Below, piece by piece: positions 1 through 7,922 of a stretch of DNA of 64,000 nucleotides. Below the pieces are notes generated by a model. It had not been told where the DNA came from. It ran no database searches and saw nothing but the letters and a program-made list of their open reading frames with translations. The stretch covers positions 310,001-374,000 of the forward strand of contig NZ_NIXN01000003.1 in assembly GCF_002807055.1 (NCBI RefSeq), written 5' to 3'. Position 1 is the first letter of the stretch. Each line of letters starts with the position of its first letter. The translations under genes were made by a program, and so were the position numbers. This DNA is from Confluentibacter citreus (lineage in GTDB: Bacteria > Bacteroidota > Bacteroidia > Flavobacteriales > Flavobacteriaceae).

Positions 1-1182
1 ATTGGCACCATAAATCAACTCTGGTTTACCATCGTTGTCTATATCTTTGAATGCTGTTACTTCACCTTGTCTGGCATCGGGAAGAATATTATAACTTTCC
101 CAACGCCTATTTTCTCCTTTTGGATTTATATAGAGTGCTGATGAAAAAGCAGTACTTAGTACATCGGGCCAACCATCATTATTAAAATCATAAGCATCCT
201 GAATTCGGTTATAGGCAAACTGTAAGGAAGGACTCCCTGTGATGGCGGGGAAAATTTCACTACGTTTTGTGTAATCGGGCCCGTAATAAATATAGGGACC
301 AGCAACTATATCTAAATTACCATCTCTGTTAAAATCGGCGGCATCCGTTGCCCATGAGTAATACATATCGCTTATTCGCTGAATTTTAAATCTCTCAGAG
401 GTTTTTTCAATTGGGGTTTCTTTTATTGATAAATCCTTTAGCATGATATTCTTGAACTGAACCTCTCCTAGTCCTTTGATATATAAAGCCACCGGACCAT
501 AACCGTCCTCATTTTTTTCTTCTCCCATAGTGCCTCCAACTTCTCTACCATCGTTCATAAAAGTCCGTATGGTGTTAACATCTACATAAGCTTCCAATTG
601 ATTCCATTCTCCGTTTACAAATTCTGTATTGGGTTGCTTAACGGGAAGATCGCTTGGTACTTTGGGTGCCGTGTTAGATCTTCTACTTGGGTTCTGATTA
701 GCGTCTTCCTTAACGGGAGGAGCTATTCGATAATTTATACCTCCTGCCCTGGCCAGCTTTTCCCGACCAATTTCATTACCTTGCATATCAAAATGAATGT
801 TAAACAAGGATAAATCTCCTGTTCCATCAACAGATATTAAAACGGCATCTATAGTATTATCTTTTTTTTCAAATCTAAAAAGCAATCCTGTTTCAATCAT
901 ACTATTTCTTTTAACGGAAACCTGAAATGCAACATCTTGATACGATTCATTAAAAACTAAAATTCCGGACTTACTTTCATTATCTGTTTTTCCAATAATA
1001 CTTCCATCGTTCGCACTCCATTTTGCAGAACCTAGACTATTCCAATCATTAAGAGTAGATTCCTTAAAAAGATAATCCGGTATAAATGTCATGGCTTTTA
1101 AATCTTGCAATTCTTTATAATTCTGCGAAAAACCGATACATCCTGCCCAGAAAAATACAATTAAGGTTAAATACGTTTTCAT
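1..1182 (-). CDS. Secreted DUF1080 / FG-GAP repeat protein (C-terminus cut by window edge)
   Basis: My own reverse-strand translation gives an open frame from an ATG at 1182 to base 1 (394 codons) with no stop. The N-terminus MKTYLTLIVFFWAGC is a signal sequence; the WAGC stretch could act as a lipobox. Residues about 35-245 look like the DUF1080 (3-keto-disaccharide hydrolase) beta-sandwich, with the typical element in which a Trp-rich 'NEWNQLEAY-like' strand precedes a fixed 'DGREVGG' loop. After that come FG-GAP/VCBS repeats of the type DFNRDGNLDIV, DFNNDGWPDV and DIDNDGKPEL, which are calcium-binding propeller blades. It lies 33 bp upstream of the PQQ dehydrogenase end on the same strand, so it is downstream of that gene in a probable operon. 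Carbohydrate processing at the cell surface is inferred, not shown. Confidence 0.8.
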   Translation of the reverse strand, partial: MKTYLTLIVFFWAGCIGFSQNYKELQDLKAMTFIPDYLFKESTLNDWNSLGSAKWSANDGSIIGKTDNESKSGILVFNESYQDVAFQVSVKRNSMIETGLLFRFEKKDNTIDAVLISVDGTGDLSLFNIHFDMQGNEIGREKLARAGGINYRIAPPVKEDANQNPSRRSNTAPKVPSDLPVKQPNTEFVNGEWNQLEAYVDVNTIRTFMNDGREVGGTMGEEKNEDGYGPVALYIKGLGEVQFKNIMLKDLSIKETPIEKTSERFKIQRISDMYYSWATDAADFNRDGNLDIVAGPYIYYGPDYTKRSEIFPAITGSPSLQFAYNRIQDAYDFNNDGWPDVLSTAFSSALYINPKGENRRWESYNILPDARQGEVTAFKDIDNDGKPELIYGAN

Positions 1183-1214
1183 GTGAATAAACTATTGTTT
1201 TACTTATTTATAAT

Positions 1215-3479
1215 CTATTTGCTTGGCAGTGCATAAACAACATAGCCCCCCTGCGGTTCATTACCTTCATTTATTTCATCCCCATTTTTACCAACTCGTA
1301 CAGGTGTTGTAGCTGTTATTACTAAATACTGCTTGTTATTTTCTTCGTACATGGCAGGAAGCCCTTCGGATCCAGTTGGCAATGTTGAACTCCATAATTC
1401 TTCACCATTATCAGCATCATAGGCATAAATCTTACCGTCTTTTGATGTTGAAAAAATCAATCCGCTAGACGTTACAATCATTCCATTTCTTTGAGCTCTC
1501 AATAAGCCTGTATTTTTAAACCCTAACTTATTGGCCTCAGGATCTTCTCCAAGTGATCTTTTCCATTTAATCTCTCCTTTATTTAAATCGTATGCCATAA
1601 TTTCAGACCAAGGTGGGTTAATGATGTAAGGATACTCAAGTCCCCATTGATACATATACAAACGTTCATGGTCTATTTTAACATCTTCTGGATAAGGAGC
1701 ACCATATCGCCCACCACTATTCTCTACTTTTCTTTGTTCCAATCCACCTGGAGCACCACCAATTTCTACAACAGGACCCGTTGGCACTTGGGTTTCTTCA
1801 TTATTTCTGGTTGTTTGATTCTGATTTAAACCAGATAAAAAATTATAAAGATCTTCCAACTCTTCAGCTTTTAAATGGGAATAAGATGGCATGTCCCCTC
1901 GACCAGAAAATAAAATTCGCTTAAAATCATTCATATTCATTCTTTGACCCAGATTTATAAGTGCAGGGCCAGCTAAACCTTCCCTATTTTGTCCATGACA
2001 TGTTGCACAGTTCTGTTGATAGAGTAAAGAATTCCCTCTTGTAACACGCATGCTGCTGTTTTTCTCTTGTATTTCATCTAGAGTCATCAATTTTTCATAA
2101 AATGACGGGTAATTCATAGAAATCACATATACCATGCCTTTGTCTGGATTCGCGGCTGTCATTCCCCAATTAACCCCACCTACTGCACCTGGAATTGCTA
2201 ATGTGCTATTTTTATTGGAAAGAGGTGTATAAAACCCTATTTCAGCACTATCCAATTTTTGCTCCCATTCTTTTCGCTCTTCATCACTTAGGAATACCAA
2301 GCTTAAATCTTCCTTTTTCATTTCTTGCTTGGATATAGGCGGCACCACTGTTGGAAATGGTTGTGTAGGCCACGCTTGTTCGCCAGGAATTTTACTTGGT
2401 GCAACCGGTCGCTCTTCAATAGGCCATAAAGGCTCACCCGTTACCCTATTAAAAACAAATAGGAATCCATTCTTGGAAGCAACTGCTACCGCATCAATTT
2501 TTTTACCGTCATGTTTAACCGTAACAAGTTGGGGAGCTGCGGTTAAATCATAATCCCATATATCATGATGCACCGTTTGAAAGTGCCATATTCTTTTACC
2601 TGTTCTGGCATCTAATGCCAATATACAGTTGCCATACAAATTACTTCCATGACGGTCTGCCCCATAATAATCGTAGGTTGGTGAGCCTAAGGGGTAATAA
2701 GCAATGCCTCTTTCTTCATCTATGGAAATCTCCCCCCACGTATTAACACCCCCAACATATTTATAAGCATCCTTTGGCCAAGTATCATACCCATATTCTC
2801 CCGGTTGAGGTACGGTATGAAATGTCCATTCCAATTTACCTGTTACTACATTAAAAGCCCTTAAGTAGCCTGGGGGAGACGAATATTGCTCTCCTGGAGA
2901 TGACCCTAGCAAAATCAAATCTTCAAAAATTTTACCGGGTGTTGCCGACTGAACTCTAGAAAAAGAATTTGGATCTCTTGCCAACCCCTGTCTTAAGTCT
3001 ACCAAACCATTTTCACCAAAAGAGAGAATGGATTTTCCCGTTGTAGCATCTATAGCTTGTAAATAACTATTTATTTGGAATATTAATCTTTTATCTTTTC
3101 CGTCTTTACTTTCCCAATAATTAATACCTCTTCGGGTTATTCCAGATAAATTCGCATGAATCCAAATCTCCTCTCCAGTGGTTGCATTTAATGCTACAAG
3201 TGAATTGTTTTTAGCCAAAACATACATGTGATTATTTGCAATTAATGGATTAAATTGGTAAATTTTATTGTCTCCAGTTGGATAGAACCAAGCAACTTCC
3301 AAATCCTTTACATTCGATTTGTCAATTTGATTTAAATCGACATATTTGGATTGATCTGGGCCACCCCCATAATCCTTCCAACTTTTATGCTGGTTATCTT
3401 TGTTTTTATTACAGCCTAAGAGCGTAAAAAGTATTAAAATGAGGCCTGACTTTATTATTGGTGTTAAGCATAATTTCAT
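1215..3479 (-). CDS. PQQ-dependent dehydrogenase with inserted cytochrome c domain, lipoprotein
   Basis: This is a quinoprotein of the PQQ beta-propeller class, which oxidises alcohols or sugars and passes electrons to haem. The open frame reaches 3533, but starting at ATG 3479 gives a clean lipoprotein signal ending in LFTLLGC, so I prefer that start. Repeated propeller strands such as ALNATTGEEIWIH, ALDARTGKRIWHF and AYDADNGEELW are visible along the protein. A CATCH haem c motif lies near residue 507 (long-frame numbering), inside an inserted cytochrome c domain, and the propeller resumes after it. The length (about 754 residues) fits this membrane/periplasmic family. No PQQ synthesis genes are in the window. 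The substrate is unknown; pairing with a DUF1080 gene hints at a sugar. Confidence 0.87.
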   Translation of the reverse strand: MKLCLTPIIKSGLILILFTLLGCNKNKDNQHKSWKDYGGGPDQSKYVDLNQIDKSNVKDLEVAWFYPTGDNKIYQFNPLIANNHMYVLAKNNSLVALNATTGEEIWIHANLSGITRRGINYWESKDGKDKRLIFQINSYLQAIDATTGKSILSFGENGLVDLRQGLARDPNSFSRVQSATPGKIFEDLILLGSSPGEQYSSPPGYLRAFNVVTGKLEWTFHTVPQPGEYGYDTWPKDAYKYVGGVNTWGEISIDEERGIAYYPLGSPTYDYYGADRHGSNLYGNCILALDARTGKRIWHFQTVHHDIWDYDLTAAPQLVTVKHDGKKIDAVAVASKNGFLFVFNRVTGEPLWPIEERPVAPSKIPGEQAWPTQPFPTVVPPISKQEMKKEDLSLVFLSDEERKEWEQKLDSAEIGFYTPLSNKNSTLAIPGAVGGVNWGMTAANPDKGMVYVISMNYPSFYEKLMTLDEIQEKNSSMRVTRGNSLLYQQNCATCHGQNREGLAGPALINLGQRMNMNDFKRILFSGRGDMPSYSHLKAEELEDLYNFLSGLNQNQTTRNNEETQVPTGPVVEIGGAPGGLEQRKVENSGGRYGAPYPEDVKIDHERLYMYQWGLEYPYIINPPWSEIMAYDLNKGEIKWKRSLGEDPEANKLGFKNTGLLRAQRNGMIVTSSGLIFSTSKDGKIYAYDADNGEELWSSTLPTGSEGLPAMYEENNKQYLVITATTPVRVGKNGDEINEGNEPQGGYVVYALPSK

Positions 3480-3533
3480 GTTAGCAAATGAAATTACTGA
3501 GAGATCAAAGTTTTTGATTTTCATAAAAAACAA

Positions 3534-3989
3534 TAGGGAATTATGGTTGGTTAAAATAAAATATATGGTTATTGTTTAAATTTTCAATCTTCCATCATTC
3601 ATTTTCATCTTCACAGTAAGGCTTTTTTAAAAACACTTAAAAACACCTTTAAATATATTGCCCCCATCAGGGCCGCGTAGCCATCTTTCAGAATTGTACT
3701 TTGATCTTTTTCAAGTTTTAGAACCAATCCGCAAACTTTTTATCAAAAAAACCATGACTTTAATTTTTTTTTTTAAAGCCATCATTTATTAGATAAGGTC
3801 TATAATATTAAGAATAAAAAGTATTAAATATTACCAGATGTTAAATATTTTAACAAAAAAATAAGAAAACCGAATTATTGAAGTTAATATGCCCTAACAG
3901 CATAAAATTGTGAAGAAATGTAAGAGACTTACAAGATTAAAGTCTATTGCTAGTAAGATATTATTTATTTATTCAACCCTTTCAACCAA
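3534..3989. other. Gene-free spacer upstream of the PQQ dehydrogenase
   Basis: About 450 bases of AT-rich DNA lie between two reverse-strand genes. I see no open frame of interest, no tRNA, no strong hairpin with a T tract and no full TTG/TAnnTTTG promoter pair. It must hold the promoter of the PQQ dehydrogenase, but I cannot place it. Confidence 0.5.
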
Positions 3990-4208
3990 TTAATATAATT
4001 CCTCACACCAAAAGCCATGATTGTTTAAAACATTGCAAATAGTGTCACTTGAAATAGTTTGGGTTTCGACTCGGAGGATGTTATCACAATCCTCCAAGTC
4101 AAAATTCCAATAACCGTTTTTAGCAATCAAATCATTCAAAAGTGGTTTTACTTTTTTAATATGACTTTTTTTATGAATAGACGTTTTAAATACTAAAACT
4201 GTTTGCAT
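3990..4208 (-). CDS. Small HMA-like protein lacking the CxxC metal loop
   Basis: This 72-residue protein has the layout of a heavy-metal-associated (ferredoxin-like) fold: strand TVLVFKTSI, a helix, strand WNFDLEDCDNILRVET, a second helix and a last strand. The usual metal-binding loop MxCxxC after strand 1 is absent; the only conserved Cys is in DLEDCDNILRVE. A second protein at 6458-6691 shares this exact 12-residue block, so the two are paralogues. It ends the unit that begins with the DinB-like gene (18 bp gap). Function is unknown. Binding of a small ligand or protein, rather than CxxC-type copper transfer, is inference. Confidence 0.72.
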   Translation of the reverse strand: MQTVLVFKTSIHKKSHIKKVKPLLNDLIAKNGYWNFDLEDCDNILRVETQTISSDTICNVLNNHGFWCEELY

Positions 4209-4226
4209 GTGAATCGGTTTTATTAA

Positions 4227-4724
4227 TTATCTCTCATAAAATGCAGGCGGCTCAATACCTAATGAGCGTAGATATACATAACCCTGTCCCCTATGATGAA
4301 TTTCATTATCTATAAAGTAAAATATGGATGAGCACACGGTACCTTCATACTGACCGAAAATTTTAATATTCTTTTGAAATTGTTCCGGTTTTATTTGAAC
4401 CCAATAGGTGTTGATTTCGTTTGTTGCTTCGTCCCATAACTCAAGGATTTTTGCTTTTTTATTACCATGCTCAAAATGCTCATTAAGTGGTGCTTGTACC
4501 CCAGTGGCGATTTCTTTAATTCCAGGCCCTGCAATGCCTAAAAGTTCCATCACCATGTCTGAAAAAGGACGCATCCCTCCTATGGTATGATTAAAAAATG
4601 CTTCTTCAGGAAATGCTTCAATTACCCTACGTGTTAAAATTCTGTGGCCTTGCCAATGATTTATTAATTCGGTTGGCGATATTACTTCATGCTGTTTTGT
4701 GTTTTTGTTTAATGTGGTTTCCAT
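4227..4724 (-). CDS. DinB-like family protein
   Basis: The protein (165 residues) looks like the DinB/YfiT-like four-helix bundle family, whose members often bind a metal through three histidines and act as thiol-dependent transferases. Visible candidates are His23/His27 in NHWQGHRIL and the C-terminal helix FIDNEIHHRGQGYVYLRSLG, which carries the typical family HHRGQ motif. It is divergent from a WYL regulator, with matching dyads (4779-4794 and 4887-4902) in between, so control by that regulator is likely. Downstream, 18 bp away, is a small HMA-like gene. The substrate is unknown. The family call is firm; the enzymatic role is inferred. Confidence 0.85.
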   Translation of the reverse strand: METTLNKNTKQHEVISPTELINHWQGHRILTRRVIEAFPEEAFFNHTIGGMRPFSDMVMELLGIAGPGIKEIATGVQAPLNEHFEHGNKKAKILELWDEATNEINTYWVQIKPEQFQKNIKIFGQYEGTVCSSIFYFIDNEIHHRGQGYVYLRSLGIEPPAFYER

Positions 4725-4759
4725 GATTGTTTGTTTTAAATGATTATTAATTTATAATC

Positions 4760-4794
4760 CAAAATTAAAATGGGTATGTGACAACCGTTTGTCA
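4760..4794 (-). promoter_or_regulatory. Candidate operator and promoter of the DinB-like gene
   Basis: TGACA-N6-TGTCA lies at 4779-4794. Read on the minus strand, its GGTTGTCA side is followed after 14 bases by TAATTTTG (4767-4760), which matches the Bacteroidota -7 box TAnnTTTG. The same dyad, with the same orientation and spacing relative to its gene, is found on the other side of the divergent region. The 14-base spacing is shorter than a normal -33/-7 gap, so the dyad is better read as a regulator site near -33. Confidence 0.55.
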
Positions 4795-4886
4795 GTAGTA
4801 AAAAAATTTATTCATCATTTATTATAAAATATTGTTTATTAACTAGTTATATTTTATTGACTTTTATTTTTATAGAAATTAATTAC

Positions 4887-4921
4887 TGACATAGGGTTGT
4901 CATAATCCACATGTTACTTTG
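4887..4921 (+). promoter_or_regulatory. Candidate operator and promoter of the WYL regulator
   Basis: TGACA-N6-TGTCA lies at 4887-4902 and is followed after 14 bases (counted from the TTG in GGTTGTCA) by TTACTTTG (4914-4921), one mismatch from TAnnTTTG. Compared as reverse complements, this site and the one at 4779-4797 agree in 16 of 19 positions. This fits autoregulation by the adjacent WYL protein. Confidence 0.55.
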
Positions 4922-5028
4922 CATTGTGATGATGTCATTAATTTTAAAAAATTATGAAAAAATTGAAACCCAATTTCGATTTATACTTTCATTTCAAATC
5001 CTATCTTTGGAATATATATCATGCCATT

Positions 5029-5991
5029 ATGAGTTTAGATTCTGTAAAACGCTTTGACCGCATTGTTGCCATTCTTGTGCAATTGCAGTCGAAACGCATT
5101 GTAAAAGCCCAAGAGTTGTCCGATAGATTTCAAGTAAGCTTACGCACTATTTACAGAGATGTGAGAACATTGGAAGCTTCTGGTGTTCCTATTGTGAGCG
5201 AAGCTGGCGTTGGTTATTCCATTATGGAAGGTTACAGATTGCCGCCTGTGATGTTTACACGTGAAGAAGCCGGAAGCTTTGTGGCGGCAGAAAAGTTTAT
5301 GCAAAAATTTGTAGATAAATCCTTGGGAAGTCATCATGAATCTGCCATGTTTAAAGTGAAATCGGTGTTACGCGGACGGGAAAAAGATTGGATTTCGGCA
5401 TTAGAATCCCAAATCATGGTAGATCCATCACAAGAACTTTTCAATAAAAATTTACCAAACGCCTTAGAAATTCTTTTTGAAAGCGTTGCCGAAAAAAAGC
5501 AAGTCTTTTTAAAATATCATGCTTTAAATAGTGACACGCCTTCCGAAAGATATATAGAACCCGTTGGTTTGTTTCATGAAAACGGATTTTGGTATGTGTT
5601 GGGTTATTGCCATATTAGAAAGGACTACAGGCAATTTAGAACCGACAGAATGTTATTGATTAGCAGAACCCAATTGCCGTTTACTTTGGAACACGGAACG
5701 ATAGATGAACACCGCGAAAAAGAGAACACCATTGAAAAAACAAAAGTCATTATTTTAGTTGATAAAACGGTAGCACGCTATATAAGTAGTGGCAGGAAAC
5801 ATTATGGGTTTGTTTCAGAAAAGATGAAAGGACATCATGTAGAAATGACTTTTATGACAACCGATTTAGAAAATGGATTCTCTAGATGGTATCTTATGTT
5901 TTGTGATTATGCTAAAATAATTGAGCCTGAACGTTTAAAAATTCGGGTTAAAGAAATATTGAGAAAAGGGGAATTGAAACTTGTGGATTGA
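5029..5991 (+). CDS. YafY-like transcriptional regulator (HTH + WYL domain)
   Basis: The N-terminal winged helix-turn-helix (VKRFDRIVAILVQLQSKRIV, then LSDRFQVSLRTIYRDVRTLE) is the HTH_11/DeoR-like domain. The C-terminal half carries the WYL-type ligand-sensing domain (YIEPVGLFHENGFWYVLGYC and RQFRTDRM). The frame is open from 4954, but homologues start near MSLDSVKRFDRI, so ATG 5029 is preferred; 4954 cannot be excluded because the -7-like box at 4914-4921 would place a transcript start before it. It is divergent from the DinB-like gene and probably controls it and itself through the paired dyads. The ligand is unknown. Confidence 0.88.
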   Translation: MSLDSVKRFDRIVAILVQLQSKRIVKAQELSDRFQVSLRTIYRDVRTLEASGVPIVSEAGVGYSIMEGYRLPPVMFTREEAGSFVAAEKFMQKFVDKSLGSHHESAMFKVKSVLRGREKDWISALESQIMVDPSQELFNKNLPNALEILFESVAEKKQVFLKYHALNSDTPSERYIEPVGLFHENGFWYVLGYCHIRKDYRQFRTDRMLLISRTQLPFTLEHGTIDEHREKENTIEKTKVIILVDKTVARYISSGRKHYGFVSEKMKGHHVEMTFMTTDLENGFSRWYLMFCDYAKIIEPERLKIRVKEILRKGELKLVD

Positions 5992-6038
5992 ATGGTTTTT
6001 TTATGATTTCATAGAACACTATGATAAGTTAAGAACAA

Positions 6039-6242
6039 TCAAACACCTCCGTTAACTAAAAATATCCCAAATATAAATACAAGAATAATTAAAGTCCATC
6101 CACTTACATATGCTCCCCAAGAAGCAACATTATGCTCTTCGAACGCCTTCCCTTTTTTCTTAAGATTAATTATTGTTAAAGCAATTGACAATAAAATAAA
6201 GATAACTCCAAATAAAATTCCATTATCAAGTACAATTTCCAT
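6039..6242 (-). CDS. Small two-helix membrane protein, unknown function
   Basis: The protein is about 67 residues from the preferred ATG at 6242 (the open frame reaches 6272). It has two hydrophobic segments, GILFGVIFILLSIALTII and GWTLIILVFIFGIFLV, joined by a charged loop KKKGKAFEEHN, which is a hairpin membrane topology. I do not recognise the family. It faces the WYL regulator gene tail-to-tail and is separated from the next upstream gene by a hairpin region at 6334-6389. Confidence 0.55.
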   Translation of the reverse strand: MEIVLDNGILFGVIFILLSIALTIINLKKKGKAFEEHNVASWGAYVSGWTLIILVFIFGIFLVNGGV

Positions 6243-6333
6243 TAACTTTTTTTCCATATGTTGGCATGACAAGTTGCAAACTTTGTATTTCGGGAAACAA
6301 ATTAAAAATCTTTCTGTGAAGATAAAATTAAAC

Positions 6334-6389
6334 TTTATAGCTCAAAATTGGGCTATATTTGAGCTATAAAAATAGAATTTATAGCTCAT
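6334..6389. repeat. Inverted repeat TTTATAGCTCAAA with a third copy
   Basis: TTTATAGCTCAAA (6334-6346) and its exact reverse complement (6358-6370) flank an 11-base loop; TTTATAGCTCAT recurs at 6378-6389. It sits between two reverse-strand small genes. It has no long T tract, so an operator or RNA structure is as likely as a terminator. Confidence 0.5.
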
Positions 6390-6457
6390 ATCATCTTACT
6401 GTGTGGATTTTGCACCTTAGCATCCTTCAATTCTATAACAATTAATAGCTTATATAT

Positions 6458-6691
6458 TTATTCATCTGCGAACTCCTCTGCTAGCGGTTCAATATAAAAC
6501 CCCACATCACTAATTAATTGAATAACATGGTCATTATGAACGTCACCAATGGGGTTTTCAACACGCAAAATATTATCGCAATCTTCCAAATCGAAGTTGA
6601 TTTTATATTTGGGAAACGTTTCATTTAGTTTCTCAAGAATCTGCTTTGATTGCTTTTGTTTCGTGATGTTGGTTTTAAAAACTTCTACCAT
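6458..6691 (-). CDS. Small HMA-like protein lacking the CxxC metal loop (paralogue of 3990-4208)
   Basis: This 77-residue protein has the same beta-alpha-beta-beta-alpha-beta layout as the gene at 3990-4208 and the same FDLEDCDNILRVE core. Strand 1 is VEVFKTNI, the first helix is QSKQILEKLNETF, and the protein ends in an acidic tail AEEFADE. There is no CxxC. It lies 102 bp downstream of the DoxX-like gene on the same strand. The two paralogues flank a block containing the DinB-like gene, the WYL regulator and a membrane hairpin protein. Function is unknown. Confidence 0.72.
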   Translation of the reverse strand: MVEVFKTNITKQKQSKQILEKLNETFPKYKINFDLEDCDNILRVENPIGDVHNDHVIQLISDVGFYIEPLAEEFADE

Positions 6692-6793
6692 TTTAGAAAT
6701 AATTCAATTGATGTATCGAAAGAGAATATACGTACAGATGCTAAAAACAAGATTTAGTTGCGTTCAATTATACTTTTTTTTTAAGCTATTCTA

Positions 6794-7180
6794 TCATGCT
6801 TTTATACTTGTGGCATTCAGTTTATGAAAATAAACATAGGAAACCATTAATATTGCTAGGATGATTATTGGAAAAATGGTTTGAAAATCGAATCCGTCCA
6901 CAGCAAAATGACTGATACTTGCAAATAAAAAATCGAATGTAAAACCAGCATAAGCCCATTCTTTAATCCGATTGGGGACTTGTGGAATCACCAAAGCCAA
7001 AGCGCCTAAAACTTTAAATACTACCAAGGCATTACCAAAATACTCAGGATAACCTAAATGACGGATACCTTCCTTTGCTAATTCGGTTTGCGATGTGAAA
7101 GCAGGCATAACTCCTTCAAATAAAAAGATAATAATAGTTGCCGTCCAAAAAATGATTTTGTTTGTTTTTGTTGTTTTCAT
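6794..7180 (-). CDS. DoxX-like family membrane protein
   Basis: The protein (128 residues) has four hydrophobic segments and the layout of the DoxX-like family: a first helix IIFWTATIIIFLFEGVMP, then HLGYPEYFGNALVVFKVLGALALVIP, then a helix containing FDFLFASISHFAVDG, and a last helix. Such proteins are small inner-membrane proteins, and members of the wider family are tied to quinone or thiosulfate chemistry, but most are uncharacterised. It is 31 bp downstream of the VOC protein gene in a reverse-strand run with SRPBCC proteins, a common association in Bacteroidota. Confidence 0.8.
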   Translation of the reverse strand: MKTTKTNKIIFWTATIIIFLFEGVMPAFTSQTELAKEGIRHLGYPEYFGNALVVFKVLGALALVIPQVPNRIKEWAYAGFTFDFLFASISHFAVDGFDFQTIFPIIILAILMVSYVYFHKLNATSIKA

Positions 7181-7211
7181 GTGTTTGTGTGTTGGTTAAT
7201 ATTTTAAATAT

Positions 7212-7619
7212 TTATTTTTCATAACTCAATAGCCAATGGTTTCCATATTTATCTGTAAGGCCCCCAAATAAAGCACCCCAAAAACTATTTTCCAGAGGAT
7301 GTTCTATCTTACCTCCTTCTGAAAGTTTTTCAAAACATGTTTCAATCTGTTCAAGACTAATGCACTTGAGGGATAGTGAAATATTATTCCCTTTTATAAG
7401 CCCTTTAGAGGCTACCATATCTGTTCCCATCAATACAAGGGAATCATTAGTAAGTGTTGCATGTAGAATACAATCTTTCATTTGCTTTGGCATTTTTTGT
7501 GAGAGCGGAGAATCTCCAATGGTTTGTAAGGTGAGTTCCCCGCCCAAACATGATTTATAAAACATCATGACTTCCCTACAATTGCCATTAAAAGTCAAAT
7601 AAGCATGTATCTGTATCAT
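7212..7619 (-). CDS. VOC family protein (PhnB-like)
   Basis: This 135-residue protein matches the PhnB-type glyoxalase/VOC fold: it opens with a strand IHAYLTFNGNCREVMMFYKSCLGGEL and closes with FWGALFGGLTDKYGNHWLLSYEK, the family's hallmark ending. Family members bind a divalent metal or a small ligand; the exact reaction is not known. Its start overlaps the end of the alphaCTD-like gene by 4 bp (ATGA type), so the two are translationally coupled. Confidence 0.88.
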   Translation of the reverse strand: MIQIHAYLTFNGNCREVMMFYKSCLGGELTLQTIGDSPLSQKMPKQMKDCILHATLTNDSLVLMGTDMVASKGLIKGNNISLSLKCISLEQIETCFEKLSEGGKIEHPLENSFWGALFGGLTDKYGNHWLLSYEK

Positions 7620-7906
7620 TTACCTTCAGCGTTAAATTTTAAACCCACCGTTTCTAATAATGCTTTAAGTTTTGGAATGGTAGTTTTGCCTATACCGTGC
7701 CATTGTAAAATGTCATTTTCAGTATATCTAGAAAGTTCCTGTAAGTTTCTTATTCCTTTATTTTCTAATGCCCTTTTAGCTGGAGCAGAAAGCATGTGGA
7801 ATAAGCCGTTTTTTGATTTGTTTTCGTTTTCACATATGGGGCAAACAGGAAAGTCACTACTCTTGTAATACTGATGACCATTTTTACAGGTTCGTAAGGT
7901 TTTCAT
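7616..7906 (-). CDS. Zinc-ribbon protein with RNA polymerase alpha C-terminal-like HhH domain
   Basis: From the preferred ATG at 7906 the protein is 96 residues (the frame is open to 7948). It starts with a zinc ribbon: C-x-NGHQYYKSSDFPVC-PIC. The second half resembles the alpha-subunit C-terminal domain of RNA polymerase: SAPAKRALENKGIRNLQELS followed by a helix-hairpin-helix GIGKTTIPKLKALLE. Such stand-alone alphaCTD-like proteins occur in Bacteroidota and have no settled role. DNA binding or contact with transcription factors is inferred from the fold. It lies 16 bp after the SRPBCC gene and overlaps the VOC gene, so it is part of the same operon. Confidence 0.75.
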   Translation of the reverse strand: MKTLRTCKNGHQYYKSSDFPVCPICENENKSKNGLFHMLSAPAKRALENKGIRNLQELSRYTENDILQWHGIGKTTIPKLKALLETVGLKFNAEGK

Positions 7907-7922
7907 GTTCCTAATAAAATTC

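Noticed and set aside
5002-5009. Second -7 box TATCTTTG as the WYL regulator's main promoter
   Set aside because: No TTG lies 17-23 bases upstream, and the dyad-linked box at 4914-4921 explains the region better. It remains possible as a secondary start.
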